Notes: generated by a model not told the origin, from the letters alone. Numbered from the stretch's first letter, positions 26,885 to 36,452 are shown. The stretch is DNA of 64,000 nt from HGM04593 sp045591315 (GCA_045591315.1 JAZNSN010000029.1:62001-126000); one strand, 5' to 3'. Numbers and translations: made by a program.

Positions 26885-27454
26885 TTAATAAATATCGTCG
26901 ATTGAACTTATCTCCGACAGACTGCCGATGTCGTAGCCATCCGGGTCGAGGTCGTCCTCGTTGTAGCCGTCACTGCCGTAGAAATCTTCATTGTAATCCT
27001 CTGTTCCTGCTGTTGCCGCCGGTGTCTTGCTTATAAGTTCCTCAAAGTTGAGAACCTGGGCAGGTGCTTCGCCTGTGCTCTTTACACAAACCGGGGCATC
27101 AATATCCTTCCCGAATTCTATCTTGCTCAGCTCCATGTAGAAAACACGGTCGCCCAGCGGGTCGAATACATAAAGCAGCTTCTGTTTCTCCTCCTCAACG
27201 AGGTCGCCTATTACGGTATCTGCCATTATATAGTTGTCCTCTTCGGACATGCTTCCCATATCCTCGCGTGTAATCTCAATCTCCTTAATCCATCTGTCAT
27301 TGCAGATGAAGAACGATGTCATCTGGTCGTCGGGGTAGTTGACCGACTGCAGAATCGCATTATGCAGTTCGATGAATGTTGCATCGGAATCGATTTCAAT
27401 ATCTCTTCTGAAATCTTCAACCTCATCCGACAAAAGTCTGAACTTGTATATCAT
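26885..27454 (-). CDS. pRiA4b ORF-3-like protein
   Basis: The 189 residues resemble the Plasmid pRiA4b ORF-3-like fold (N-terminal YKFRLLSDEVEDFRRDIEI, then ATFIELHNAILQSVNY, and YVFDPLGDRVFYMELSKI). The last 50 residues are very acidic (EDYNEDFYGSDGYNEDDLDP). No enzymatic role is established for the family. It sits in the lpx operon, 12 bases after lpxA. Function unknown. Confidence 0.7.
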   Translation of the reverse strand: MIYKFRLLSDEVEDFRRDIEIDSDATFIELHNAILQSVNYPDDQMTSFFICNDRWIKEIEITREDMGSMSEEDNYIMADTVIGDLVEEEKQKLLYVFDPLGDRVFYMELSKIEFGKDIDAPVCVKSTGEAPAQVLNFEELISKTPAATAGTEDYNEDFYGSDGYNEDDLDPDGYDIGSLSEISSIDDIY

Positions 27455-27466
27455 AGTTTTGATTTT

Positions 27467-28237
27467 TTATCCGATAATACCTCTTTCCGCCTCTTTCTCT
27501 ACGAACCTTATTATGTTCTCGACTTCAGGCGTCAACTCCATATTCTCCTTTATACGCTCGATTGCCTTTGAAACGATGGTTCCGCTTTCATATATATGGC
27601 GGTAAGCATCGTGGATGCTCTTTATCGTCTCGTTGCTGAACCCTCTGCGGCGAAGGCCTATAATGTTCAGTCCGCTGTATCTAGCGGGCTCACGGCCTAC
27701 AATTATATAAGGTGGAATATCCTTGTTCAAACGGCTTCCGCCCTGTATCATTACATAGCTTCCGATATGCCCGAACTGGTGTACAAGCACACATGCGCTG
27801 AGAATTGCAAAATCGTCGATAATCACCTCGCCGGCAATCTTTGTCGTATTTCCAATGATACATCCGCTGCCTATGATGCAGTCATGGCCGATGTGTGAGT
27901 TCTCCATGAAGAGGTTGTTGCTGCCAATGACTGTCTTGCCTCTTGACGCAGTACCTCGGTTTAGAGTAACATTCTCGCGTATCATGTTGTTGTCGCCTAT
28001 CTCAAGGGTTGTGTCCTCTCCGACAAACTTCAGGTCCTGAGGAATACCGCCTACTACGGCACCATGGAAAACCCTGTTGTTGTTGCCCATGCGTGTTCCG
28101 CTGAGAACCGATGCGTTTGCCATGATGTGGCAGTTGTCTCCGATTACAACATTGTCGTCGATGTATGCAAAAGGCTCGACTGTACAATTCTCCCCAAGTT
28201 TGGCTCCGGGATGTATGTATGCTAATGGACTTATCAT
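27467..28237 (-). CDS. lpxA: UDP-N-acetylglucosamine O-acyltransferase
   Basis: The 256-residue enzyme transfers the first 3-hydroxyacyl chain to UDP-GlcNAc in lipid A synthesis. It is built of left-handed beta-helix hexapeptide repeats (IHPGAKLGENCTV, DNVVIGDNCHIM). The catalytic His region is FHGAVVGGIPQDLKF, and the helical C-terminus includes GLNIIGLRRRGFS. It follows lpxC/fabZ by 10 bases. Confidence 0.97.
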   Translation of the reverse strand: MISPLAYIHPGAKLGENCTVEPFAYIDDNVVIGDNCHIMANASVLSGTRMGNNNRVFHGAVVGGIPQDLKFVGEDTTLEIGDNNMIRENVTLNRGTASRGKTVIGSNNLFMENSHIGHDCIIGSGCIIGNTTKIAGEVIIDDFAILSACVLVHQFGHIGSYVMIQGGSRLNKDIPPYIIVGREPARYSGLNIIGLRRRGFSNETIKSIHDAYRHIYESGTIVSKAIERIKENMELTPEVENIIRFVEKEAERGIIG

Positions 28238-28247
28238 AATGTTATCT

Positions 28248-29636
28248 TTATTCTTTATTCTTTATTATTTGTCCGATGAACTGTGCTTCGGCAACAAGCT
28301 TCTCGCCAACAAAGACATATCCTTTCATCATTGCTATGCCGTGACGTATCGGTGAGGGCTGCTCAACCTTGAATATCAGTGTGTCACCGGGAACTACCTT
28401 CTTGTGGAATGCAATCTTGTCAATCTTGAGGAAGTAAGTTGAATACTTCTCAGGTTCGTCGAGCATGTTCATTACAAGCAGGGCACCGCACTGCGACATT
28501 GCTTCTATAAGCAGAACACCAGGCATCACCGGTTCGTCGGGGAAGTGCCCGACAAAGAACTGCTCGTTCATTGTGACATTCTTTGTGCCGACAATGTAGT
28601 TCGAGCCGAGTTCTGTCACCTTGTCAACAAGAAGCATCGGGTTACGGTGCGGTAGAAGCTCCTTGATGCGCTTGATGTCCATTACCGGCTCACGGTTCGG
28701 GTCGTATATCGGCGCCTGAATCTGGTGTTCGCGGATAATCTTGCGCATTGCGCGTGCAAACTTGTTGTTGATGGTGTGGCCGGGGCATGTTGCAATGATG
28801 CGTCCCTGCAGCGGCTTTCCTATGAGGGCAAGGTCGCCTATGATATCAAGCAACTTGTGTCGTGCCGGCTCGTTGTTCCAAACGAGAGGCTTGTGGTTCA
28901 GATAGCCGAGCTTCTTCGCATCCATGTGCGGAACTCCGAGTACATCGGCAAGCTGGTCATATTTGTCCTGGGGCATTTCGCGCTCATATATCACAATAGC
29001 ATTGTCAAGGTCGCCTCCCTTGATTAGTCCGAGGTGAAGCAGCGGCTCAAGCTCGCGTACGAATACGAAAGTACGGCTCGATGCAATCTCCTCCTTGAAA
29101 TCGTTCATGTCCTCCAGTGTGGCATACTGGTTGTAAAGGATGCCGCTCTCGTAGTGTACGAGCACATTGAGACTGAAGTTCTCGTCGGGAAGAATGATGA
29201 TAGAGTTTCCGGTGTTCTCGTCCTTTATCTCTATCTTTGATTTGATGACAAAGACATCCTTCTCTGCGTTCTGCTCCTTGAGACCTATGCGCTCGATGTT
29301 CTCTACATAGAGTTTTGCGCTTCCGTCGAGGATAGGAAACTCCGGGCCGTTGACCTGCATAAGACAGTTGTCAATGCCTAAGGCAAACAGTGCTGCCATT
29401 GCGTGCTCGACAGTGCTTACGCGTGCCTCTCCCTTTGTTAGTACAGTGCCTCGTGTCGTCTCTGTCACGTTCTCTGCTACTGCATCTATTATAGGCTCGC
29501 CTGGCAGGTCGATGCGCTGTATCTTGTAACCATGGTTCTCCGGGGCCGGGTTGAATGTTACAGTGAGGCTCAAGCCTGTGTGCAAACCCTTGCCGAATAG
29601 CGAGAAACTTCCGTTGAGTGTCTTCTGTTTGTTCAT
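28248..29636 (-). CDS. lpxC/fabZ: Fused LpxC deacetylase / FabZ dehydratase
   Basis: The 462-residue bifunctional protein is characteristic of Bacteroidota. The LpxC half has zinc-ligand regions TVEHAMAAL and ARHKLLDIIGD and the catalytic PGHTINN. The FabZ half (from about residue 315) has LLPHRNPMLLVDKV and the catalytic GHFPDEPVMPGVLLIEAM. It commits UDP-acyl-GlcNAc to lipid A and dehydrates 3-hydroxyacyl-ACP, two uses of the same acyl pool. It lies ten bases after lpxD. Confidence 0.98.
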   Translation of the reverse strand: MNKQKTLNGSFSLFGKGLHTGLSLTVTFNPAPENHGYKIQRIDLPGEPIIDAVAENVTETTRGTVLTKGEARVSTVEHAMAALFALGIDNCLMQVNGPEFPILDGSAKLYVENIERIGLKEQNAEKDVFVIKSKIEIKDENTGNSIIILPDENFSLNVLVHYESGILYNQYATLEDMNDFKEEIASSRTFVFVRELEPLLHLGLIKGGDLDNAIVIYEREMPQDKYDQLADVLGVPHMDAKKLGYLNHKPLVWNNEPARHKLLDIIGDLALIGKPLQGRIIATCPGHTINNKFARAMRKIIREHQIQAPIYDPNREPVMDIKRIKELLPHRNPMLLVDKVTELGSNYIVGTKNVTMNEQFFVGHFPDEPVMPGVLLIEAMSQCGALLVMNMLDEPEKYSTYFLKIDKIAFHKKVVPGDTLIFKVEQPSPIRHGIAMMKGYVFVGEKLVAEAQFIGQIIKNKE

Positions 29637-29646
29637 AGAAGTTGTT

Positions 29647-30678
29647 TTATTTGTTTTTCAATGCTTCAAGTTGCCTTGTAAGCTCTTTAATTTTCTTGTC
29701 CATATCGGGCAGGCGTCTCATGTAAGCCGAAAGGCGTATGTACTCTTTCGCGTCAATGGCTGGAGCTCCGAGTACGGTTCTTCCGCCCTCAAGGTTTCCT
29801 ATTGTACCGCACTGCGGGCCGACAGTTGTGTGGTCTCCGATAGTGCTGTGGCCGGAGATTCCTGCCTGTCCGCCGAAGATGCACCATTCGCCAATCTTTG
29901 TCGAACCTGCAACGCCTACCTGCGCAGCCATGGCTGTGTGGCTGCCAACCTCGTCGTTGTGGGCAATCTGTACAAGGTTGTCGAGCTTGACTCCCTTGTG
30001 TATTGTAGTTGCTCCCATCGTCGCACGGTCGATACATGTGTTGGCGCCAACCTCGACATTATCTTCGATTACGACGATACCTGTCTGCGGTATCTTGTTG
30101 TAGCCCTCGGCTGTCGGTGCAAAGCCGAAACCGTCAGCACCTATTACGCAACCGCTATGGAGTATGCAATCGTTGCCGACACGGCAGTCATGGTAAACAG
30201 TGGCATGTGCATAGAGTATGCAACCGTTGCCGATCTTTGCTCCGTCGCCTATGGAAACACCGTCATGAATCATGCAGTTGTCTCCTATTTCGCATCCCTC
30301 GCCTATGACGACGAATGGGGCAATGTAGCAGTTCTCTCCGATTTTTGCAGTTCCGGCGATTGATGCCAATGAACTGATGCCTTGCTTGCGTGGCTTGCTC
30401 GATTCGTACATCATCATGAGCTTTGCAAGACTCTCGTATGCATTATCTACCTTTATAAGTGTAGCTGCAATCTCTCCGTCCGGTTCAAAGTCGCGGTTCA
30501 CGAGAACTACCGACGAGCGGGTAGAGTAGATGTATTCTGTATATTTAGGGTTAGCCAGGAATGAAAGTGCTCCCGGCACGCCTTCTTCTATTTTGGCAAA
30601 AGTAAACACCTCTGCATTCTCGTTGCCTACAACTTCTCCGTTGATGAAAGATGCAATCTGCTTGGCTGTGAATTTCAT
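29647..30678 (-). CDS. lpxD: UDP-3-O-(3-hydroxyacyl)glucosamine N-acyltransferase
   Basis: The 343-residue enzyme adds the N-linked acyl chain in lipid A synthesis. It has an N-terminal uridine-binding domain (MKFTAKQIASFINGEVVGN), then hexapeptide repeats (IGENCYIAPFVVIGEGCEIG) with the catalytic His in the LVQIAHNDEVG region. The C-terminal helix is DMDKKIKELTRQLEAL. It is first gene of the lpx run with its own TATCTTCG box 32 bases upstream. Confidence 0.97.
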   Translation of the reverse strand: MKFTAKQIASFINGEVVGNENAEVFTFAKIEEGVPGALSFLANPKYTEYIYSTRSSVVLVNRDFEPDGEIAATLIKVDNAYESLAKLMMMYESSKPRKQGISSLASIAGTAKIGENCYIAPFVVIGEGCEIGDNCMIHDGVSIGDGAKIGNGCILYAHATVYHDCRVGNDCILHSGCVIGADGFGFAPTAEGYNKIPQTGIVVIEDNVEVGANTCIDRATMGATTIHKGVKLDNLVQIAHNDEVGSHTAMAAQVGVAGSTKIGEWCIFGGQAGISGHSTIGDHTTVGPQCGTIGNLEGGRTVLGAPAIDAKEYIRLSAYMRRLPDMDKKIKELTRQLEALKNK

Positions 30679-30709
30679 ATACCAGTGTTCTTTTTACTTT
30701 ATAATATTG

Positions 30710-30717
30710 CGAAGATA
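30710..30717 (-). promoter_or_regulatory. -7 box TATCTTCG of lpxD
   Basis: Minus-strand TTATCTTCGCAA gives a predicted leader of about 25 bases. It separates the lpx run from the pyrF-prfA-purM run upstream. Confidence 0.55.
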
Positions 30718-30783
30718 ACTATTTCGCGCAAATATGAGCTGTATTTTTGTATAAATTATTACACAAAGACGATTTTGGATATT

Positions 30784-31614
30784 TTATATAACATTTCTTG
30801 CTTTCAGCTCCCGCTCCATCTGTTGCTGGTAGTCGTGTGCCTTCTCTGCTGCCGTTTTTGCGAAGTTCTCGCTGCTGTCGGCAAAGATGATTGCACGGCT
30901 TGCGTTCACAAGCAGACCGCAATCGCTGTTCATGCCATACTTGCATACCTCCTCAAGGGAGCCGCCCTGTGCTCCTACTCCTGGAACAAGCAGGAAGTGG
31001 TTGGGAACGATGCGGCGTACATTCTCAAATGACTTGCCCTGTGTCGCGCCTACAACATACATCATGTTCTCGTCGCTTCCCCATTTCTGCGATGTTTCAA
31101 GAACCTTCTCGAAGAGCATTGTCCCGTTCTCGTCCTTTGTGAGCTGGAAGTCGTGTGAGCCGGGATTAGATGTCAGTGCAAGCACAATCACCCAGCTTCC
31201 TTCGTATGCAAGGAACGGCTTTACGCTGTCTTCGCCCATGTATGGGGCAACAGTGATTGAATCGACCTTCATCTCTTCGAAGAATGAACGTGCATAGAGC
31301 GATGATGTGTTTCCTATGTCTCCGCGCTTTGCATCTGCGATGATGAATATTTCGGGATAGTTCTCCTTTATGTAGTTCACTGTCTTCTCGAAGCTTATCC
31401 AGCCTTTCACTCCGCATGCCTCGTAGAATGCAAGGTTCGGCTTATATGCCACTGTGTATGGTGCTGTAGCGTCTATTATTGCCTTGTTGAACTCAAATAC
31501 AGCATCCTCGCTGCCCTGAAGATGAGCCGGGAGCTTCTTGATGTCACTGTCGAGTCCTACGCATAGGAACGAACGCTTCTCCTTAATCTGTTTTACAAGT
31601 TCTTGTCTGTTCAT
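30784..31614 (-). CDS. pyrF: Orotidine 5'-phosphate decarboxylase
   Basis: The 276-residue enzyme makes UMP from OMP. It has FLCVGLDSD at the start, the catalytic charged network KRGDIGNT (from IADAKRGDIGNTS), VAPYMGEDS and the C-terminal LVPGVGAQGG. It is of the longer PyrF type 2 form. It is the third gene of purM-prfA-pyrF, 17 bases after prfA. Confidence 0.96.
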   Translation of the reverse strand: MNRQELVKQIKEKRSFLCVGLDSDIKKLPAHLQGSEDAVFEFNKAIIDATAPYTVAYKPNLAFYEACGVKGWISFEKTVNYIKENYPEIFIIADAKRGDIGNTSSLYARSFFEEMKVDSITVAPYMGEDSVKPFLAYEGSWVIVLALTSNPGSHDFQLTKDENGTMLFEKVLETSQKWGSDENMMYVVGATQGKSFENVRRIVPNHFLLVPGVGAQGGSLEEVCKYGMNSDCGLLVNASRAIIFADSSENFAKTAAEKAHDYQQQMERELKARNVI

Positions 31615-31631
31615 GGCTTGTATTGTTTTAT

Positions 31632-32741
31632 TTATAGTTCCTGTTCTTTCATCCTTTCGGCATTCTCGGCAATTATCAGGTGGTCTATGCAGTCCTGTAT
31701 GTCGCCGTTCACGAATGCGCTGAGGTTATATATCGTATAGTTTATTCTATGGTCTGTTATACGCCCCTGAGGATAGTTGTAGGTACGTATCTTTGCCGAA
31801 CGGTCGCCTGTCGATACCATTGTCTTGCGCTTGCTTGCAATGTCATCGGCATACCTCTGGTGCTCGCGGTCGTAAATGAGTGTCCTCAAACGTGCCAGAG
31901 CGCGTTCCTTGTTCTTTGGCTGGTCTCGCGTTTCGGTACATTCGATGAGAATCTCCTCAATCTGGTTCGTTTCGGGATTGAGCCAGGGGTAGCGCAGACG
32001 CACTCCCGATTCAACCTTGTTGACATTCTGTCCTCCGGCACCGCTCGAACGGAACGTATCCCATTTTATCGCGCTTTCGGTTATCTCCACGTCGAAGGCC
32101 TCCGCTTCGGGTAGCACTGCTACCGATGCTGCCGAGGTATGTACGCGGCCTTGTGTCTCTGTTGCCGGCACGCGCTGTACGCGGTGCACTCCCGATTCAT
32201 ATTTCAGTGTACCGTAAACCTTTTCTCCGGTCACGGTGCATATAATCTCCTTGTATCCGCCCGAAGTGCCCTCGCTGCAGCTTGACACCTCGATTCTCCA
32301 GCCCTTGCTCTCGCAATATTTTGTGTACATGCGGAACAGGTCTCCTGCAAAGATGGCAGCCTCGTCGCCTCCGGTGCCTCCGCGTATCTCCAGAATCGCG
32401 TTCTTGTCATCCTGAGGGTCGGCAGGGATAAGCAGCAGCTTTATCTCCTCCTCGGTCTGCGGTATTGCGGCTTCGCACATATCAATCTCCTCGCGTGCCA
32501 TTTCGCGCAACTCGTTGTCGCTTTCGTTTGCAAGCAGCTCCTTGGCCTCGCTCAGCGAAGTGAGCAGCTGGATATATCTTTTTCGTGCGTCCAGAATCTG
32601 TTCCAGTTCGCGGTATTCCTTATTGAGCCTGACATAACGCTTCATGTCGGCCACTACTGCGGGGTCGGTTATAAGCGTCGAAACCTCCTGGAAACGTGCC
32701 TCAAGGTCGTTAAGCTTGCTCAAAAGTGAATTATTCTCCAT
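31632..32741 (-). CDS. prfA: Peptide chain release factor 1
   Basis: The 369-residue factor ends translation at UAA and UAG. It shows the peptidyl-hydrolysis GGQ in SSGAGGQNVNKVESG, the upstream acidic/Gly-rich EIRGGTGGDEAAIFAGDL, and an RF1-type anticodon-mimic region (RVPATETQGRVHTS). The ATG at 32741 is preferred over TTG 32765. No programmed frameshift, as expected for RF1. It lies 58 bases after purM. Confidence 0.97.
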   Translation of the reverse strand: MENNSLLSKLNDLEARFQEVSTLITDPAVVADMKRYVRLNKEYRELEQILDARKRYIQLLTSLSEAKELLANESDNELREMAREEIDMCEAAIPQTEEEIKLLLIPADPQDDKNAILEIRGGTGGDEAAIFAGDLFRMYTKYCESKGWRIEVSSCSEGTSGGYKEIICTVTGEKVYGTLKYESGVHRVQRVPATETQGRVHTSAASVAVLPEAEAFDVEITESAIKWDTFRSSGAGGQNVNKVESGVRLRYPWLNPETNQIEEILIECTETRDQPKNKERALARLRTLIYDREHQRYADDIASKRKTMVSTGDRSAKIRTYNYPQGRITDHRINYTIYNLSAFVNGDIQDCIDHLIIAENAERMKEQEL

Positions 32742-32799
32742 TTGTAGATTATTGTTTATCTGCAATTTATGCCCTGCAAATTAATGCAAGGCATAAATG

Positions 32800-33966
32800 T
32801 TAGTACTTGAATGTGCCGTAAGGGCTTTCGATTATAAGCTCGTTCTTTTCGGCCTCTTCTACACGTCCTATTATCTGCGCGTCCACACCGAAACTCTTGC
32901 TGATAGCGATAATCTCCTCTGCGTGCTCAGGCTTGACATACACTTCGAGCCTATGGCCCATGTTGAATACCTTGTACATCTCGGCCCAATCGGTTCCGCT
33001 CTGCTCTTTTATTGTCTTGAATAGTGGCGGTATCGGGAATAGATTGTCTTTAATAACTCTTTTGCCCTCAACGAAGTGCATAACCTTTGTTTGAGCACCG
33101 CCCGAACAATGTACCATTCCGTGTATTTCGGGGCGCAGCGCATCGAGCATCTTCTTGACGATAGGTGCGTATGTACGTGTCGGCGACAATACAAGCTTGC
33201 CGGCATCGAGCGGCGAGCCTTCAACCTTGTCTGTCAGCTTCAGCCCTCCTGAGTATGTAAGTTCGCTTGGAACAGCCTTGTCGTAGCTCTCCGGATATTT
33301 TTCTGCAAGATACTTGCTGAACACGTCGTGGCGTGCCGAGGTGAGTCCGTTGCTTCCCATTCCGCCGTTGTACTCCTTTTCGTATGTTGCCTGCCCGTAA
33401 GAAGCCATTCCTACAATGACATCGCCGGCAGCAATGTTCGCATTGTCTATCACATCGCTTCGTTTCATTCGGCATGTTACAGTGCTGTCAACGATTATGG
33501 TGCGTACAAGGTCGCCTACATCGGCTGTCTCGCCGCCGGTTGCATACACTCCCACTCCCATTTCGCGGAGCTCGGCAAGCAGTTCGTCGGTGCCGTTTAT
33601 TATTGCCGATATAACCTCTCCCGGAACAAGCAGCTTGTTTCTTCCTATAGTAGATGAAACAAGTATGTTGTCTGTTGCGCCCACGCAAAGCAGGTCGTCG
33701 ATATTCATTATGAGTGCATCCTGGGCAATTCCCTTCCATACGCTGATGTCTCCGGTCTCTTTCCAGTACAGATAAGCCAGAGACGACTTTGTGCCGGCAC
33801 CGTCGGCGTGCATTATGTTGCAGTACTCCGGGTCACCGCCGAGAATGTCGGGGATAATCTTGCAGAATGCCTTTGGAAACAATCCTTTGTCAATGTTCTT
33901 TATAGCGTTGTGGACATCCTCTTTTGATGCCGATACGCCACGCATCATGTATCTTTGGTCGCTCAT
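32800..33966 (-). CDS. purM: Phosphoribosylformylglycinamidine cyclo-ligase (AIR synthase family)
   Basis: The 388-residue protein carries the PurM signature DGAGTKSSLAYLYW and an ATP-site region SSTIGRNKLLVPGEV, with the C-terminal HMGHRLEVYVKPEHAEEI. It forms AIR in purine synthesis. The sequence is more diverged and longer than E. coli PurM, as in other Bacteroidales. The ATG at 33966 is used; an in-frame extension to 34044 would run through the TATCTTCG box. First gene of a run with prfA and pyrF. Confidence 0.9.
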   Translation of the reverse strand: MSDQRYMMRGVSASKEDVHNAIKNIDKGLFPKAFCKIIPDILGGDPEYCNIMHADGAGTKSSLAYLYWKETGDISVWKGIAQDALIMNIDDLLCVGATDNILVSSTIGRNKLLVPGEVISAIINGTDELLAELREMGVGVYATGGETADVGDLVRTIIVDSTVTCRMKRSDVIDNANIAAGDVIVGMASYGQATYEKEYNGGMGSNGLTSARHDVFSKYLAEKYPESYDKAVPSELTYSGGLKLTDKVEGSPLDAGKLVLSPTRTYAPIVKKMLDALRPEIHGMVHCSGGAQTKVMHFVEGKRVIKDNLFPIPPLFKTIKEQSGTDWAEMYKVFNMGHRLEVYVKPEHAEEIIAISKSFGVDAQIIGRVEEAEKNELIIESPYGTFKY

Positions 33967-34014
33967 TGTATGTTGTTTTATCGTTTTCCTGTAAAAAGTA
34001 GTTGCATTTCCATG

Positions 34015-34022
34015 CGAAGATA
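34015..34022 (-). promoter_or_regulatory. -7 box TATCTTCG of purM
   Basis: Minus-strand TTATCTTCGCAT matches the boxes before pgk and lpxD. It excludes the longer purM reading frame. Confidence 0.55.
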
Positions 34023-34155
34023 ATATAAAACGCGCGAAAGGCAAAATAAAAGCCGATTTTTCGTCGTGCCAACTCTGTAATTCCCGTTGCCGCGCTTTTG
34101 TCTTGATGCGTTTTGTTTTTGTTAAATAGCTGTTTGACAGGATGTAATGCGGTGT

Positions 34156-34416
34156 CTATTCAAGTGTTTTATTGAGAATGTTCTTTGCATCTTCCTCTGT
34201 TATTGCACCTTGGTGTATCAGCTCTCCGTCGATAAGAAATGCCGGCAGTATGAAGTATTGTCCAGCGTCCGGAGTGCCAATGCCGATTGTGGCTTCTGTC
34301 AGAACCGGTTCGATTAGCCTGTATGTGTCGTTCTCCTCCTTGAGCGCGTCTATCAGCGATAATGCCCTGTTGCATTCTCTCTCGTTTTTGCGGTAAATGA
34401 TTTCTAACTTTTTCAT
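34156..34416 (-). CDS. Small thioredoxin/glutaredoxin-like protein without a CxxC pair
   Basis: The 86 residues have a beta-alpha-beta start (LEIIYRKNERECNRALSLIDAL) and a PAFLIDGELIHQG segment resembling the cis-Pro loop of thioredoxin folds. It has only one Cys (in ERECN), so it is not a classical dithiol reductase. Role unknown. The 425 bases to the next gene hold a promoter and hairpins. Confidence 0.55.
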   Translation of the reverse strand: MKKLEIIYRKNERECNRALSLIDALKEENDTYRLIEPVLTEATIGIGTPDAGQYFILPAFLIDGELIHQGAITEEDAKNILNKTLE

Positions 34417-34615
34417 GCTTTCTTGAATTTGACAATATGTAAATGTTAACTGTTTTCTCGTTGGATTTGTTTGTTTAGTGGCGAATGGGCGTGCATTGCT
34501 TTACAAATATGGGCATGTTGCTTGTTTTTGCTTCGATTTTGCGTAATGTTCATTCTTTTCTTCATTTTTGCAAGTTTTTAACTGTCATATATTTTAAATT
34601 ATTCGTCATATTTTC

Positions 34616-34623
34616 TATATTTG
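34616..34623 (+). promoter_or_regulatory. -7 box TATATTTG of the peptide transporter
   Basis: TATATTTG followed by GCGAAAG implies an untranslated leader of about 210 bases before the ATG at 34842. That is unusually long here and rules out the in-frame extension to 34485. Confidence 0.55.
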
Positions 34624-34756
34624 CGAAAGTTTCCCGAAAACGGCATTCCGGAACAAGTGTGATAATGAATGTTTTTTATTGTTCGCTGTCCGGTTGTCAA
34701 CGAGAATGGCTCGCTGGCATGCGGCCGCAAGGAGAATCGGTGGCATTATGTCAATT

Positions 34757-34801
34757 CCAGCCTTGGCTGGTAACGGCTTTGCCCTGCACGGCTTTCCGTG
34801 C
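34757..34801 (+). other. Two hairpins in the transporter mRNA leader
   Basis: CCAGCC-TT-GGCTGG (34757-34770) and GCACGG-CTTT-CCGTGC (34786-34801) lie in the leader. The second is followed by TTGTTTTGG and ends 40 bases before the start codon. Together they could form an attenuator-like structure; no known riboswitch was recognised. Confidence 0.4.
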
Positions 34802-34841
34802 TTGTTTTGGAGACAATTTATTAACTTTTAATTTATTCATT

Positions 34842-36395
34842 ATGTTTGAAGGACATCCTAAAGGTCTATGGGCGTTAGCCCTTGCCAACACCGGTGAGCG
34901 TTTCGGCTACTACACCATGTTGGCTGTGTTCCTGTTCTTTTTGCAGGACAACTTCGGTTTCTCTATGGGAACCTCAAGTACAATCCAGGCTATCTTCCTG
35001 GGTGTAGTTTATTTCGTGCCTCTTTTCGGCGGTATGCTCGCCGACAGGTTCGGTTTCGGCAAAATGGTAACAATCGGTATTCTGGTAATGTTCCTGGGTT
35101 ACTTCCTGCTTGCATTGCCTCTTGGTGCGGGAACACTTGCGCTTGGCGTCATGGCTTTGGCATTGATGTTGGTGTGTGTGGGTACCGGTCTTTTCAAGGG
35201 TAACCTTCAGGTGCTTGTAGGTAACCTTTATGACGAACCGAAGTATGCTGCAAAGCGTGACGAGGGTTTCAGTATCTTCTACATGGCTATCAACATCGGT
35301 TCAATGTTCGCTGCTGCCGCTGCTCTTGGCATCATGGCATGGATGCAGGAGAGCTATGCTGTTTCAAAGGCCGATTCCTATCACTTCGCCTTTGCGGTAG
35401 CTTGCGTTTCTCTGATTGTATCAATCATCATATACTACACATTCCGTGGCACATTCGCTCATGCCGACCGTGCTAAGGCTGTGGCAAAGGGCGCGACAGA
35501 GGCTGTAGAAGAGCAGCTTACTCCTGCACAGACAAAGGAGCGCATCGTTTGTCTCTGCCTTGTGTTTGCTGTGGTTATCTTCTTCTGGATGGCATTCCAC
35601 CAGAACGGTATCACAATGAACCAGTTCGCACGTGAATATACAGCTACTTCGGAGAGCGGTTTCATGAGCCTTTTCCTCAGCCCGTCATTCAGTTTCACTG
35701 ATATGAGAAGCATCTGGAACCTTGTTTGCGTTATTCTCGTAGTGTATGGTCTTCTCAATGTATTCCAGTCAAAGACTTTCAAGGGCAAGATGATTGCATT
35801 TGCAATGCTCGTCGTTTTCGGCGGTGTTCTTGTTTACAGAGCAATGAACGTTACTGGCTCTGTTGGCGTAGAGGCTCCTATCTTCCAGCAGTTCAACCCA
35901 TGCTTCGTTGTGGCATTGACCCCGATTATCATGCTTATTTTCGCTTCTCTTGCAAAGAAGGGCAAAGAGCCTTCTTCTCCAATGAAGATAGGTCTCGGTA
36001 TGCTTGTTGCTGCAGCAGCATTCGTTATCCTTCTGGTGGGCTCATGGGGTCTTCCTGTTCAGGCTGAGCAGCTGGCGAATATCGAGGCAGGCACTGCAAC
36101 ACTCGTTTCTCCGAACTGGCTCATCAGCACATACCTCGTGCTTACAGTAGCCGAGTTGCTCCTCTCTCCAATCGGTATTTCTTTCGTGAGCAAGGTTGCT
36201 CCTCCAAAGTACAAGGGTATGATGATGGGCGGCTGGTTCGTGGCAACAGCTATCGGCAACTTCCTCATCTCAATCCCAGGCCTTCTCTGGGGTCTGGAAC
36301 TCTACATCGTTTGGGGCGTGCTTATTGCTGTATGTCTTATATCGGCAATATTCATATTCTCAATCCTCAAGCGTCTTGAGGCTGTTGCGAAGTAA
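34842..36395 (+). CDS. POT/PTR2-family proton-dependent peptide transporter
   Basis: The 517-residue inner-membrane protein imports di- and tripeptides with protons. The N-terminal motif is HPKGLWALALANTGERFGYY, containing an ExxERF-like element as NTGERFGYY. The FGGMLADRFGFGK loop and about twelve or more hydrophobic segments follow, with the family region TVAELLLSPIGISFVSKVAP. The first Glu of the canonical ExxERFxYY is replaced (ANTGERFGYY), which may alter proton coupling. Confidence 0.93.
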   Translation: MFEGHPKGLWALALANTGERFGYYTMLAVFLFFLQDNFGFSMGTSSTIQAIFLGVVYFVPLFGGMLADRFGFGKMVTIGILVMFLGYFLLALPLGAGTLALGVMALALMLVCVGTGLFKGNLQVLVGNLYDEPKYAAKRDEGFSIFYMAINIGSMFAAAAALGIMAWMQESYAVSKADSYHFAFAVACVSLIVSIIIYYTFRGTFAHADRAKAVAKGATEAVEEQLTPAQTKERIVCLCLVFAVVIFFWMAFHQNGITMNQFAREYTATSESGFMSLFLSPSFSFTDMRSIWNLVCVILVVYGLLNVFQSKTFKGKMIAFAMLVVFGGVLVYRAMNVTGSVGVEAPIFQQFNPCFVVALTPIIMLIFASLAKKGKEPSSPMKIGLGMLVAAAAFVILLVGSWGLPVQAEQLANIEAGTATLVSPNWLISTYLVLTVAELLLSPIGISFVSKVAPPKYKGMMMGGWFVATAIGNFLISIPGLLWGLELYIVWGVLIAVCLISAIFIFSILKRLEAVAK

Positions 36396-36419
36396 TATTG
36401 CGCCACATAATTTCAAATG

Positions 36420-36452
36420 GTGTGCATCCTGCCTGGGTGCACACTTTTTTTG
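36420..36452 (+). terminator. Terminator after the peptide transporter
   Basis: GTGTGCA and TGCACAC pair around TCCTGCCTGGG and are followed by seven T residues. Confidence 0.85.

Noticed and set aside
29551..30363. Long plus-strand ORF opposite lpxD
   Set aside because: It is the antisense shadow of lpxD/lpxC; the minus frame has unmistakable family motifs.
34485..34841. N-terminal extension of the peptide transporter
   Set aside because: Family homology begins at MFEGHPKG (34842) and the promoter box lies inside the extension.
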